The position numbers and the translations under genes were made by a program. Under the pieces are notes generated by a model. It was not told the origin of the DNA and made no database searches. It saw only the letters and a program-made list of their open reading frames with translations. This document shows positions 1 to 8,091 of a DNA stretch of 64,000 nucleotides, piece after piece. Where the stretch lies: contig NZ_JAMLJM010000001.1 of NCBI RefSeq assembly GCF_023635005.1, positions 1 to 64,000 on the forward strand. The letters are read 5' to 3'. Positions within the stretch are counted from its first letter, which is position 1. Each line of letters starts with the position of its first letter. The DNA comes from Flavobacterium luminosum. GTDB lineage: Bacteria > Bacteroidota > Bacteroidia > Flavobacteriales > Flavobacteriaceae.

Positions 1-54
1 TTGTCATCCTATGTTTGTAAAAGGAAGTTCTTTGAAAATTTTATAAATTTATTT

Positions 55-201
55 CAACAGAAGAAAGAGAAAGATAAAAGCTAAATTTTGTCATTGGTCA
101 ATTAAGACTGTTCAGCATGCTAGTTCCTTTCTCTCTCTGCTTTTGAACTTGGACAGTTCATTGGTCACAAAGACCGCATTTAGGATTGATAAGTCTCAAG
201 C
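55..201 (+). ncRNA. putative IS110 bridge RNA with target-binding and donor-binding loops
   Basis: Two consecutive stem-loops can be drawn upstream of the transposase. Loop 1 is closed by a 12-bp stem with one mismatch (62-73 with 127-138). It contains TTGTCAT (88-94), identical to the left flank at 1-7, and GTTCAGCATG (110-119), the reverse complement of the right junction at 1237-1246. Loop 2 is closed by TTGAACTT (143-150) with AAGTCTCAA (191-199, one bulge), extended by GC 139-140 with 200-201. It contains ACAGTTCAT (153-161), identical to the right element end 1231-1239; a GGTC/GACC hairpin (163-175); and TAGGAT (181-186), the reverse complement of the left element end 6-11. The order LTG, RTG, LDG, RDG is that described for IS621-type bridge RNAs. 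The transcript ends are approximate. Confidence 0.8.
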
Positions 202-242
202 AGATTTCTTCCGTTTACTTTAATTTCCTTAAAAACAAATGT

Positions 243-1211
243 ATGAAAAAAAGTAACAATTATGTTGGAATTGACATTTCAAAATTAACTTTTGATGTAG
301 CTATTTCTAGTTCTGAAGACAAGTATAAGCATTTAAAATTTGCTAACAATCATGAAGGTTTTATGATGTTTTTAGAACATTTAAACGCCTCTGAATCAAT
401 TTGTATAATGGAAGCTAGTGGTCCATATTATTTAAAATTAGCCACTTTTTTGTCAGAGCAAGCAATAGATGTTTGTGTTGTAAATCCATTAATAATTAGA
501 AGATTTTCTCAGATGCGAATGAGTAGAGCAAAGACAGATAAAAAAGACGCTATGCTTATTGCAGAATATGGAAAAACAGAAAAACCTGATTTATGGCAAC
601 CAGAAGCAGCCTATGTTTTAGAGCTTAAACAGATGCAAGCCTATTTAGAGCAATTAAATAAAAACAAAACAGCATTTACAGTTCAAAAAGAAGCTTTTAA
701 TCAAAACCCTATTAAAAGTGAAACACTTGATAAAAGTATTAATTCTGTTATAGAAACGATAGATCAAGAAATAAAGCAAATCGAGAAAAGAATGGAGTTA
801 ATAATAAAAACTCATCATCAAGAAATGTTTGATCAACTAAAAAGTATACCAGGAATGGGCAGTAAAACATCTTTACTTTTAATTGTGATATCTGGAGGCT
901 TTAGTAAGTTTAATAATCACAAGCAACTTGCTTCGTATATTGGAATATCGCCCAGAATATTTGAATCAGGAACAAGTGTTAAAGGGAAATCTAAAATTTG
1001 TAAAATGGGTATGAGTAAAATTAGAGTTTTACTTTACATGTGCGCTTGGTCAGCAAAAAGATGCAATGAAACTTGCAAAGCATTATATGATAGATTGGTA
1101 GAAAAAGGAAAATCAAAAAAGCTTGCATTAATTGCAGTTGTAAACAAATTATTAAAACAAGCTTTTGCGATTGCAACAAAAAAAGAATATTATTCAGTGA
1201 AAATTAACTAA
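243..1211 (+). CDS. IS110-family DEDD transposase (bridge-RNA-guided recombinase)
   Basis: A 322-aa recombinase that would move the element using the bridge RNA. The N-terminal RuvC-like domain shows the tetrad D11 (GIDIS), E57 (IMEASG), D99 and D102 (KTDKKDA). A coiled middle segment (about 125-190) leads to the C-terminal Transposase_20 domain, with the helix-hairpin-helix-like SIPGMGSKT (about 201-209) and the ESGTSVKG segment carrying the likely catalytic serine S242. Spacing closely parallels IS621 (D11, E60, D102, D105, S241; established knowledge). I chose ATG 243 over the in-frame ATG at 186 because 186 would lie inside the bridge-RNA donor loop and GIDIS is then correctly close to the N terminus. 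The frame is intact, so the element may be active. Confidence 0.95.
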   Translation: MKKSNNYVGIDISKLTFDVAISSSEDKYKHLKFANNHEGFMMFLEHLNASESICIMEASGPYYLKLATFLSEQAIDVCVVNPLIIRRFSQMRMSRAKTDKKDAMLIAEYGKTEKPDLWQPEAAYVLELKQMQAYLEQLNKNKTAFTVQKEAFNQNPIKSETLDKSINSVIETIDQEIKQIEKRMELIIKTHHQEMFDQLKSIPGMGSKTSLLLIVISGGFSKFNNHKQLASYIGISPRIFESGTSVKGKSKICKMGMSKIRVLLYMCAWSAKRCNETCKALYDRLVEKGKSKKLALIAVVNKLLKQAFAIATKKEYYSVKIN

Positions 1212-1237
1212 AATAAATTTGGAAATAAACACAGTTC

Positions 1238-1280
1238 ATGCTGAACTCGTTTAACTTCGTTGAATCTTCGATTTCAGCAT
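1238..1280. repeat. REP-like palindromic repeat used as IS110 target site
   Basis: ATGCTGAA (1238-1245) is matched by its inverted copy TTCAGCAT (1273-1280), with CTCGTTT and CGATTT segments between, giving an intergenic hairpin. With the five bases left of the IS it reads TTGTCATGCTGAACTCG, the style of palindromic repeat common between genes in flavobacteria (from memory, not searched). The IS110 element sits at the AT of the left arm. Confidence 0.7.
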
Positions 1281-1290
1281 CTAGAAATAA

Positions 1291-1320
1291 AAAAACACCA
1301 ACAGCAATGTTGGTGTTTTT
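1291..1320. terminator. bidirectional intrinsic terminator
   Basis: AAAAACACCAACA (1291-1303) pairs with TGTTGGTGTTTTT (1308-1320) around a GCAA loop, with T/A-rich tails on both sides. It lies just downstream of the minus-strand phosphodiesterase gene ending at 1349 and would also stop plus-strand reading out of the IS. Confidence 0.8.
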
Positions 1321-1348
1321 CTTTTTTTTGGATATACTTCAAACTATA

Positions 1349-2269
1349 TTACTTTCTAACTTTCTTAATAAAAGAAGATCTCAATTTATTTTTCTTGATG
1401 TAAAGATGCATCTGTTGGGCAACTTCCACTGGACGATCACTGGAAATAATCATAACTCCAGAATTTACAATATCTAAATAAACCTTATCCCCATTAGCCA
1501 CAGCACTTTTATCGATATTCCCCATGGTTCCAGAGATACAAGTAATCCCTTTACTTTTCATATACTCCATAGTTTCTGGTTTTGGAAACGATGTACCCAC
1601 AAAAGCAATCATGTTTTCAGCTTTTACGCCCATGCTTTCTAAACGTTCTACATCTTCTTTCCCTCTGGCCGAAACAGAAACCAAGAAATCAGGAGCCAAA
1701 TGAGCCACTTCAGCCGCTTGATTAGCATTATAAGTGATAATAATCGAATAATTCTCTGCTTTATTCTTTCTCACAGCATCAACAACCAACTTAAAAGGAA
1801 CGCCTCGCTTCACATCGAGGGTATAAACGACCTTCCCTTTCCCCCATTGTAAAATCGCATCCAACGTTTCTATTTTATATGAAGTAACATTCGCTTGATT
1901 GTCTTTCAACGTAAACTGTTGCAATTCCTGAAAAGTATAATTGTTAATATTTCCAGTTCCTGTCGTAGTTCTATCAAGGGTGTTGTCATGCATCATCACC
2001 AAAACAGAATCTTTAGTCATGGCAATATCCGTTTCAATGATGGCAGGATTGTATCGAATAGTATTGGCAAAAGTAGCAATACAATTTTCCGGAAAATGAG
2101 TAGTGGGACCTCCACGATGCGCACTTACAATAGGATAAAAATTCTCCTTAGAACGGAAAAAAGATTTAAAATCACTATTCTTCTTAAAATGGATTACATG
2201 AAATTTTTCTTGCCCAAAAACCAAAACCACTTGCACTAAAGCCACTAAAACAAAAAACTTCTTTCTCAA
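1349..2269 (-). CDS. glycerophosphodiester phosphodiesterase family protein, exported
   Basis: A 306-aa GDPD-family enzyme that would hydrolyse glycerophosphodiesters to glycerol-3-phosphate and an alcohol outside the cytoplasm. Residues 1-19 form a signal peptide (MRKKFFVLVALVQVVLVFG). The TIM-barrel signature is clear: AHRGG with catalytic H51-R52, FPENC (E61), ETDIAMTKD with metal ligands E79 and D81, and MMHDNTLDRTT with the second histidine H94. The C-terminal part keeps VYTLDVK and the final ISSDRPVEV strand-loop. Length is usual for a single-domain secreted member. It is followed by the terminator at 1291-1320. Substrate preference cannot be read from the sequence. Confidence 0.93.
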   Translation of the reverse strand: MRKKFFVLVALVQVVLVFGQEKFHVIHFKKNSDFKSFFRSKENFYPIVSAHRGGPTTHFPENCIATFANTIRYNPAIIETDIAMTKDSVLVMMHDNTLDRTTTGTGNINNYTFQELQQFTLKDNQANVTSYKIETLDAILQWGKGKVVYTLDVKRGVPFKLVVDAVRKNKAENYSIIITYNANQAAEVAHLAPDFLVSVSARGKEDVERLESMGVKAENMIAFVGTSFPKPETMEYMKSKGITCISGTMGNIDKSAVANGDKVYLDIVNSGVMIISSDRPVEVAQQMHLYIKKNKLRSSFIKKVRK

Positions 2270-2406
2270 AACAGTTTAATTTAAAAATTTATGTCGTAAA
2301 AATACAAAATAGAATCCACGTCGTTTTTATTAACAACGATTCATACCGAATAAATCCTTGAAATGCGTTCTAAAGATTTTTTAACCGAGACTTGACAGTT
2401 ATAAAA

Positions 2407-2961
2407 TTAAATCTCTTCCACTGCCATGACACCTTCTAAAAAATCAATCCCTTTTACTTCTTCAAAAAAGTCGATTTCGGTTTCGTGAGGCAAAAAATCA
2501 GAAATAATGCGAACAATACAATCCTGAGGCTTTTTCAAATACATGAAGGTGTAATCTTCCATATTAACCACCGTTTTTTCGGCTAAATCGGTGGTTCGTA
2601 CAAACTTATCGGAAGTCAAAGAAGACAAACACGGTAAGTTCAATCGAGGCGCATTGATAATCGGTTTGCCATTTTCAAACAAGCCGCCTTCATAACCGTA
2701 AAGGGAAGCATGGGTAATTTCGATAGGTTTTCCCAATTGTAAATAATCCGGTAAATGAGACGCTTTCCCTACAACTGCCGCAAAGCCCATCAATACACAA
2801 ACAGCATGTTCGGGTAATTGCATCATCGCTTTTGCGGTACTTTCGCGTCCAATACCGGAAACGATGACTTCGTAAGTATGTTTTTTATTAGTTATTTTGG
2901 CAAGAGCTTCCAAAACTTTCTCTCGCTCAATCTCCATTGGGGTAAGGATAATGATGTTCAA
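2407..2961 (-). CDS. nucleosidase/phosphorylase superfamily protein, MTA/SAH nucleosidase-like, short
   Basis: A 184-aa cytoplasmic protein of the PNP/UDP family. It begins MNIIILTPMEIERE (the family's A-M-x-x-E start), has VSGIGRESTAKAM (the G-x-G-x-x-x-A phosphate/nucleoside loop), VNMEDYTFMYL in place of the ribose-binding VDMEgaa segment, and RIISDFLP in place of the usual catalytic R-x-I-S-D loop. It is about 40 residues shorter than typical MtnN (about 230 aa), so the substrate may differ; futalosine hydrolase-like or a degenerate nucleosidase are alternatives. It stands alone, with short AT-rich spacers on both sides. Confidence 0.75.
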   Translation of the reverse strand: MNIIILTPMEIEREKVLEALAKITNKKHTYEVIVSGIGRESTAKAMMQLPEHAVCVLMGFAAVVGKASHLPDYLQLGKPIEITHASLYGYEGGLFENGKPIINAPRLNLPCLSSLTSDKFVRTTDLAEKTVVNMEDYTFMYLKKPQDCIVRIISDFLPHETEIDFFEEVKGIDFLEGVMAVEEI

Positions 2962-3287
2962 AATGTTTTTGGGGCAAAGATAATTATTTACCCAACGCGC
3001 TAATCCTAAAAATCATAGTCTAAAACCCTTTAATACTTCCTCTCCTATTCTCTTATCTTGTTAATGGAATACGATTCATAAACATTAGCGCTTTTTCAGA
3101 TGATTTTCATCTTAAATAAAACACACCTCTACCTCAAGCTATCATACTACAATACAAACACATAGCTACAAAATAACTTTATAAAATACAATTACCCCCA
3201 GATAAGATTAATCTAAATAGCTTTGAGATCAATTCATTTAACTTATTTTTTAAATTTCTAAGTCTATTTTTATTTAGCTTTGCATCG
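2962..3287. other. intergenic region upstream of the efflux operon
   Basis: 326 bp between divergent genes, very AT-rich. No ORF, tRNA or strong hairpin is visible. Its right end carries the promoter-like TAGCTTTG just before the first gene of the efflux block. Confidence 0.6.
3275..3282 (+). promoter_or_regulatory. Bacteroidota -7 promoter box (TAGCTTTG)
   Basis: TAGCTTTG followed by C matches the TAnnTTTGC -7 box of Bacteroidota housekeeping promoters; I see no clear TTG at -33. It ends only 5 nt before the ATG at 3288. The transcript would therefore be leaderless for that start or have a short leader for the second ATG at 3300. Confidence 0.5.
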
Positions 3288-3704
3288 ATGAAAAAACTGA
3301 TGACCAAATATCATTTGTTGTTTTTTACTTTCTTTGTGTTAAGTTTTCCTTTTTGGGCAAACGCTATACGAATTGAAGGGGCTAATCCTATTTCATCCTC
3401 TGCATCAAATCCACAAGAGTATGTTCTTCCTCAAAAAATCAATAAGGAATTACTTACTGTAAAATCCATCTTCAATTCTGACTTACAACAAAACAAAGCG
3501 GACATTTCAGAAACAGAAATTGAAGAGGTTGATGTTCAGAGAATATCCTTTCCTTATTCTGATACATTTTATTCTGAGTACCTCAACACTCATTTCTTAA
3601 AGAATAATACAAACAATCAGAAGGAACTAAAAGCAGGAATTTATAACAATTTCCTAGCTTCAATTCTACCCATACACATTCTCAATTGCGTTTATAGAAT
3701 TTGA
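3288..3704 (+). CDS. small exported protein of unknown function, upstream of RND operon
   Basis: A 138-aa protein I do not recognise. Residues 5-25 are a hydrophobic signal segment (YHLLFFTFFVLSFPFWANA), so it is probably exported. The mature part is polar and acidic in the middle (TEIEEVDVQ), has no enzyme motif, and ends in a hydrophobic tail LASILPIHILNCVYRI with one cysteine. An alternative start is the ATG at 3300. It lies 89 nt before the efflux adaptor on the same strand, so it may be co-transcribed and could be a regulator or accessory factor of the pump; that is inference from position only. Confidence 0.6.
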   Translation: MKKLMTKYHLLFFTFFVLSFPFWANAIRIEGANPISSSASNPQEYVLPQKINKELLTVKSIFNSDLQQNKADISETEIEEVDVQRISFPYSDTFYSEYLNTHFLKNNTNNQKELKAGIYNNFLASILPIHILNCVYRI

Positions 3705-3793
3705 TTTTTTAAAATTTTCAAGCTACAAAATAGTTAATCTTCATTAACTACAATTTTCTATTGATCATTTTTAAAAAATTTCATTCTATTATC

Positions 3794-4882
3794 ATGGCAA
3801 AAAAGATTTTTATGCTTTTGAGCTTAATTAGTACTTGGTTACTAATAAGTTGTAATTCACACAAAGAAGAAACGGAAGAAAAAGCAAAGTATTTGGTTTC
3901 TAACCCAATAAAAACCGACACGCTGGTGGAGCGTAAATATGTTTGTCAAATTCATTCCATAAAACATATCGAACTTAGGGCATTAGAACAAGGATATCTA
4001 CAAAAAATATTTGTAGACGAAGGACAAAAAGTGACTCAGGGTCAACTGATGTTCAAAATCATGCCAAATGTTTATCAATCAGAATTGTTAAAAGCAAAAG
4101 CGGAAGCTAGCGCTAGCAATATTGAATACCAAAACACAAAAACGTTAGCAGAGAAAAATGTAGTCTCTAAAAACGAATTGGCAATTGCTAAAGCAAAACT
4201 TGACAAAGCATATGCTGAAGTAAAACTAGCTCAAACCCATTTAGACTTTACCAACATCAAAGCACCATTTACAGGAATCATAGATCACTTTCACGCAAGA
4301 GAAGGAAGTCTATTAGAAGAAGGCGAACTACTAACAACCTTATCCGACAATTCCAAAATGTGGGTTTATTTTAATGTTCCTGAAGCGGAGTATTTAAACT
4401 ATATGACTAAAAAGTCTAAAAATGAAATGCTTAAAGTCAACTTAGAAATGGCTAATGGAGCCATTTTCAAACAGGAAGGAATTGTTGAAACCATTGAAGG
4501 GGAATTTAACAACGAAACGGGAAATATTGCCTTTAGAGCCACTTTTAACAATCCCGAAAGAATATTACGACACGGTGAAACGGGAAATATTATTGTGAAA
4601 AACGCTTATAAAAATGCTATTCTAATACCACAAAAAGCAACTTTTGAGGTACTAGAAAAAAAATATGTTTTCATTGTCGACAAAAACAATATCGTAAGAC
4701 AAAAAGAAATTACAGTCGCAAAAGAAGAAATCCCTTATCTATTCATAGTAACTAAAGGATTAGCAGCAACAGATAGAATTCTATTAGACGGTTTACGCAA
4801 GGTAAAAGAGGGTCAAAAAATCGAAATTGACTATCAGAACCCTAAAAAAGTATTCTCAACATTACAGGTGGAGGCCGAATAA
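3794..4882 (+). CDS. RND efflux periplasmic adaptor (membrane fusion lipoprotein, AcrA-like)
   Basis: A 362-aa HlyD/AcrA-type adaptor that would bridge the inner-membrane pump and outer-membrane factor. From the ATG at 3794 there is a lipoprotein signal MAKKIFMLLSLISTWLLIS-C20; an upstream in-frame ATG at 3761 would only bury it. The barrel-sandwich/lipoyl half LEQGYLQKIFVDEGQKVTQG (about 60-85) precedes an alpha-helical hairpin (about 95-150), then FTNIKAPFTGIIDHFHAREG (second lipoyl half) and a beta-barrel domain ending at LDGLRKVKEGQKIEI. It is the first gene of an adaptor-pump-outer-membrane-factor operon, with 20 nt before the pump. Confidence 0.93.
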   Translation: MAKKIFMLLSLISTWLLISCNSHKEETEEKAKYLVSNPIKTDTLVERKYVCQIHSIKHIELRALEQGYLQKIFVDEGQKVTQGQLMFKIMPNVYQSELLKAKAEASASNIEYQNTKTLAEKNVVSKNELAIAKAKLDKAYAEVKLAQTHLDFTNIKAPFTGIIDHFHAREGSLLEEGELLTTLSDNSKMWVYFNVPEAEYLNYMTKKSKNEMLKVNLEMANGAIFKQEGIVETIEGEFNNETGNIAFRATFNNPERILRHGETGNIIVKNAYKNAILIPQKATFEVLEKKYVFIVDKNNIVRQKEITVAKEEIPYLFIVTKGLAATDRILLDGLRKVKEGQKIEIDYQNPKKVFSTLQVEAE

Positions 4883-4902
4883 TAACATAAAAAACACATC
4901 GT

Positions 4903-7900
4903 ATGTTTAAGAGTTTTATCAAAAGACCAGTAATGGCGATTGTAGTATCGCTCATTATAGTATTTCTAGGGTTACTATCTATCAAAACCCTACCCATATC
5001 ACAGTTCCCCGAAATTGCGCCACCAAGGGTAATTGTTACTTTAGCCTATCCAGGAGCCAGCGCCGATGTATTGGTAAAATCGGCTTTAATTCCGCTAGAA
5101 CGCTCAATCAATGGGGTTCCTGGCATGAAGTATATGGTTTCTGACGCAACTAGTGCCGGTGAAGCGACCATCCAGATTGTATTTGAACTCGGTACCGACC
5201 CTAACCAGGCGGTGGTTAACGTTAAAAACCGTGTGGACAAGGTCATTAACAACCTCCCCCATTTAGTACAACTAGAAGGGGTTATTGTAAACGTGGTGCA
5301 ACCCAGTATGTTAATGTACATTAATCTTTATAGCAATGACAAAAATTCTGATGAGAAGTTTTTGTACAACTATGCCAATGTCAATATCATACCTGAAATA
5401 CAACGTATCAATGGTATATCGCAAGCGCAAATTTTAGGAAACAGAAACTATGCCATGCGTGTATGGTTAAACCCTGATAGAATGCGTGCTTACAAAATTT
5501 CTGTAGATGAAATTATGAAAGCCATGGCAGAACAAAGTATTATCGGTAGACCGGGTAGATTAGGACAAGCAACAGGGATAAAAGCACAAGCTTTAGAATA
5601 TGTTTTAATTTATCAAGGACGTTATAATAAACCCGAACAATATGAAGACATCATTATTCGCGCCAATGCTGAAGGTGAAATCATCAAATTAAAAGATGTC
5701 GGGAAAGTCCAATTTGGTAGTGAATTCTTCGACATTTACTCAAATAAAGACGGGCATCCTTCTGCCGCCATTCAATTAAAACAGGTCTACGGAAGTAATG
5801 CCAGTGAGGTTATTGAACAGGTAAAACACAAAATGGAAGAACTAAAAGGTTCTTTCCCTCCTGGAATGAAATATGAAGTGAGTTATGACGTATCAACCTT
5901 CCTTGATGCCTCAATAGAAAAGGTGATTCATACTTTAGGAGAAGCCTTTGTGCTGGTAGCTATCGTTGTGTTTATTTTCCTTGGAGATTGGAGATCAACT
6001 TTAATTCCAATTATTGCAGTACCTATTTCATTAATTGGGGCCTTCATTTTCATAAAGATGTTTGGCTTAACGATCAATTTAATTACGCTATTCGCATTAG
6101 TATTAGCAATTGGAGTGGTCGTCGATGATGCCATAGTCGTCGTGGAAGCCGTCCATCTTAAAATGGAGGAAGACCATATTGGCCCATACAAAGCGGTACA
6201 ACGAGTATTAGGTGAAATTGGTGGTGCTGTTGTTGCTATCACCTTATTAATGACCTCGGTTTTCGTTCCAGTCGCATTCATGTCAGGACCCGTAGGAGTG
6301 TTTTACCGACAGTTCTCCATTACCATGGCGTCTTCAATCGTATTATCCGGAATAGTCGCATTAACACTAACACCTGTATTGTGCGCCATGATTTTGAAAA
6401 ACAATCACGGAAAACCTAGAAAAAAATCACCCATCAACATATTTATTGATGCGTTTAATAGAGGATTTGAAAAACTAACGGGGCGATACACAAATATTTT
6501 AACGAAGATTGTAGATAGACGAGTAGTAACATTCTTGGTTTTAGGTGGTTTTGCCTTAGGGACTGTTTTTGTCAATGAAACATTACCTGCGGGCTTCATT
6601 CCCAGTGAAGACCAAGGGATGATTTATGCCATTATTCAAACACCTCCGGGTTCTACATTAGAAAACACGAATGCGGTGGCTCGTAAATTACAAGCATTGA
6701 CTAAAAAAGTAGAAGGCATTCAATCAGTATCTTCGCTAGCAGGATATGAAGTCTTAACAGAAGGAAGGGGTTCCAACGCAGGTACGTGTTTAATCAACTT
6801 AAAGCCTTGGGAAGAAAGAGAACATTCCGTTCACGAAATCATTGAAGAACTAGAAAAAGAATCCAAAGATTTTGGTGCTGTAATTGAATTCTTTGAACCA
6901 CCAGCAGTGCCTGGTTATGGGGCTGCCGGAGGTTTATCCTTGCGTTTATTAGACAAGACAAACGGCGAGAATTACCATGAATTCGACAAAATCAATAAAG
7001 ATTTCATGAACGAATTGGGCAAACGCAAAGAACTCACAGGATTGTTTACTTTCTACGCAGCCAATTATCCTCAATACGAAATCATTATTGACAATCAAGC
7101 GGCCATGCAAAAAGGAGTCTCTATAGGTAATGCTATGGAAAATCTAAACATTCTCATTGGTAGTACCTACGAACAAGGTTTCATTCGATTCAATAATTTC
7201 TTCAAAGTATATGTACAATCGGGTCCTGAATTCAGAAGATACGCAAGTGATTTACTGAATTATTACGTAAAAAATGATAAAGGCGAAATGGTACCTTATT
7301 CGGCTTTTATGACCTTGAAAAAACGTCAAGGCCCCAATGAGATTACGCGTTATAATTTATACAATTCAGCTGCGATTAGAGCGGTTCCAGCCAACGGATA
7401 CACAACAGGAGAAGCGATTAAAGCGATACAAGAAGTAGCCGAAAAAAAATTACCTCATGGATATGATGTAGATTGGGAAGGTTTGTCTTTTGATGAAGCC
7501 CGAAGAGGAAATGAAGGAATCATCATTTTTGGTATCGTATTAATTTTCGTGTATTTCGTATTAGCTGCACAATATGAAAGTTTCATTTTACCATTGGCTG
7601 TGGTGCTATCCCTACCTGCAGGAATTTTTGGAACATTCTTATTACTTAAATTATTTGGATTGGCGAATGATATCTACGCTCAGGTAGGTTTAGTAATGTT
7701 AGTAGGTCTACTGGGTAAAAATGCCGTATTGATTGTCGAATATGCCGTCCAGAAGACGCAGCAAGGCATGTCAATACTAGAGGCAGCCATTGAAGGTGCT
7801 AAGGTTCGTTTTCGCCCTATTCTAATGACATCCTTTGCCTTTATTGCGGGGCTTATTCCTTTAGTAAAAGCTACAGGAGCTGGAGCAATTGGTAACAGAA

Positions 7901-8091
7901 CCATTGGTACCTCAGCTTTAGGAGGAATGTTGTTTGGAACCATTTTCGGGGTATTATTAATTCCAGGCTTGTATTACATTTTTGGTAAAATGGCAGAAGG
8001 CAGAAAATTAATCAAACACGAAGATTTCAAACCATTAACGGAAGAGTATAATTATAGTGGTAAAGAAAAAGAGAAAAATGAACAGAAATAA
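4903..8091 (+). CDS. RND multidrug efflux pump, inner-membrane permease (AcrB/HAE1 family)
   Basis: A 1062-aa proton-driven drug exporter of full AcrB length. It starts MFKSFIKRPVMAIVVSLIIVFLG (TM1), followed by a large periplasmic porter domain, TM2-7, a second porter domain and TM8-12. The proton-relay aspartates are in TM4 (GVVVDDAIVVVEAV, about 405-418) and the relay lysine in TM10 (LLGKNAVLIVEYA, about residue 940). The HAE1 signature FIPSEDQGMIYA follows TM7. Its 3' end overlaps the outer-membrane factor start by 14 nt, indicating translational coupling. Substrates cannot be predicted. Nothing is truncated. Confidence 0.96.
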   Translation: MFKSFIKRPVMAIVVSLIIVFLGLLSIKTLPISQFPEIAPPRVIVTLAYPGASADVLVKSALIPLERSINGVPGMKYMVSDATSAGEATIQIVFELGTDPNQAVVNVKNRVDKVINNLPHLVQLEGVIVNVVQPSMLMYINLYSNDKNSDEKFLYNYANVNIIPEIQRINGISQAQILGNRNYAMRVWLNPDRMRAYKISVDEIMKAMAEQSIIGRPGRLGQATGIKAQALEYVLIYQGRYNKPEQYEDIIIRANAEGEIIKLKDVGKVQFGSEFFDIYSNKDGHPSAAIQLKQVYGSNASEVIEQVKHKMEELKGSFPPGMKYEVSYDVSTFLDASIEKVIHTLGEAFVLVAIVVFIFLGDWRSTLIPIIAVPISLIGAFIFIKMFGLTINLITLFALVLAIGVVVDDAIVVVEAVHLKMEEDHIGPYKAVQRVLGEIGGAVVAITLLMTSVFVPVAFMSGPVGVFYRQFSITMASSIVLSGIVALTLTPVLCAMILKNNHGKPRKKSPINIFIDAFNRGFEKLTGRYTNILTKIVDRRVVTFLVLGGFALGTVFVNETLPAGFIPSEDQGMIYAIIQTPPGSTLENTNAVARKLQALTKKVEGIQSVSSLAGYEVLTEGRGSNAGTCLINLKPWEEREHSVHEIIEELEKESKDFGAVIEFFEPPAVPGYGAAGGLSLRLLDKTNGENYHEFDKINKDFMNELGKRKELTGLFTFYAANYPQYEIIIDNQAAMQKGVSIGNAMENLNILIGSTYEQGFIRFNNFFKVYVQSGPEFRRYASDLLNYYVKNDKGEMVPYSAFMTLKKRQGPNEITRYNLYNSAAIRAVPANGYTTGEAIKAIQEVAEKKLPHGYDVDWEGLSFDEARRGNEGIIIFGIVLIFVYFVLAAQYESFILPLAVVLSLPAGIFGTFLLLKLFGLANDIYAQVGLVMLVGLLGKNAVLIVEYAVQKTQQGMSILEAAIEGAKVRFRPILMTSFAFIAGLIPLVKATGAGAIGNRTIGTSALGGMLFGTIFGVLLIPGLYYIFGKMAEGRKLIKHEDFKPLTEEYNYSGKEKEKNEQK

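Larger units (their letters stand above)
6..1239 (+). mobile_element. IS110-family insertion sequence, apparently complete, with 5' bridge-RNA region
   Basis: The element holds one DEDD transposase gene preceded by about 235 bp of noncoding DNA, the layout of the IS110 group (bridge RNA at the left end) rather than the IS1111 group. There are no terminal inverted repeats, as expected. I place the ends from guide matches: a shared AT core lies at 6-7 and 1238-1239. Removing one core copy plus the element joins TTGTC-AT to GCTGAAC, which restores the left arm of a palindromic repeat (1238-1280). Only five bases of left flank are in the window, so the left boundary rests on little sequence. Ends are inferred, not demonstrated. 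Confidence 0.85.

Noticed and set aside
186..242. Upstream in-frame ATG for the IS110 transposase
   Set aside because: It would start within the donor loop of the bridge RNA and add 19 residues before the conserved GIDIS segment; ATG 243 fits the family.
1238..1477. 79-aa plus-strand ORF after the IS
   Set aside because: It crosses the palindromic repeat and a terminator and runs antisense into the phosphodiesterase gene; no protein-like signature.
5046..5321. Antisense ORF inside the RND pump gene, and similar ones at 5928-6281 and 7680-7943
   Set aside because: Shadow frames of a strongly conserved gene; composition is an antisense artefact.
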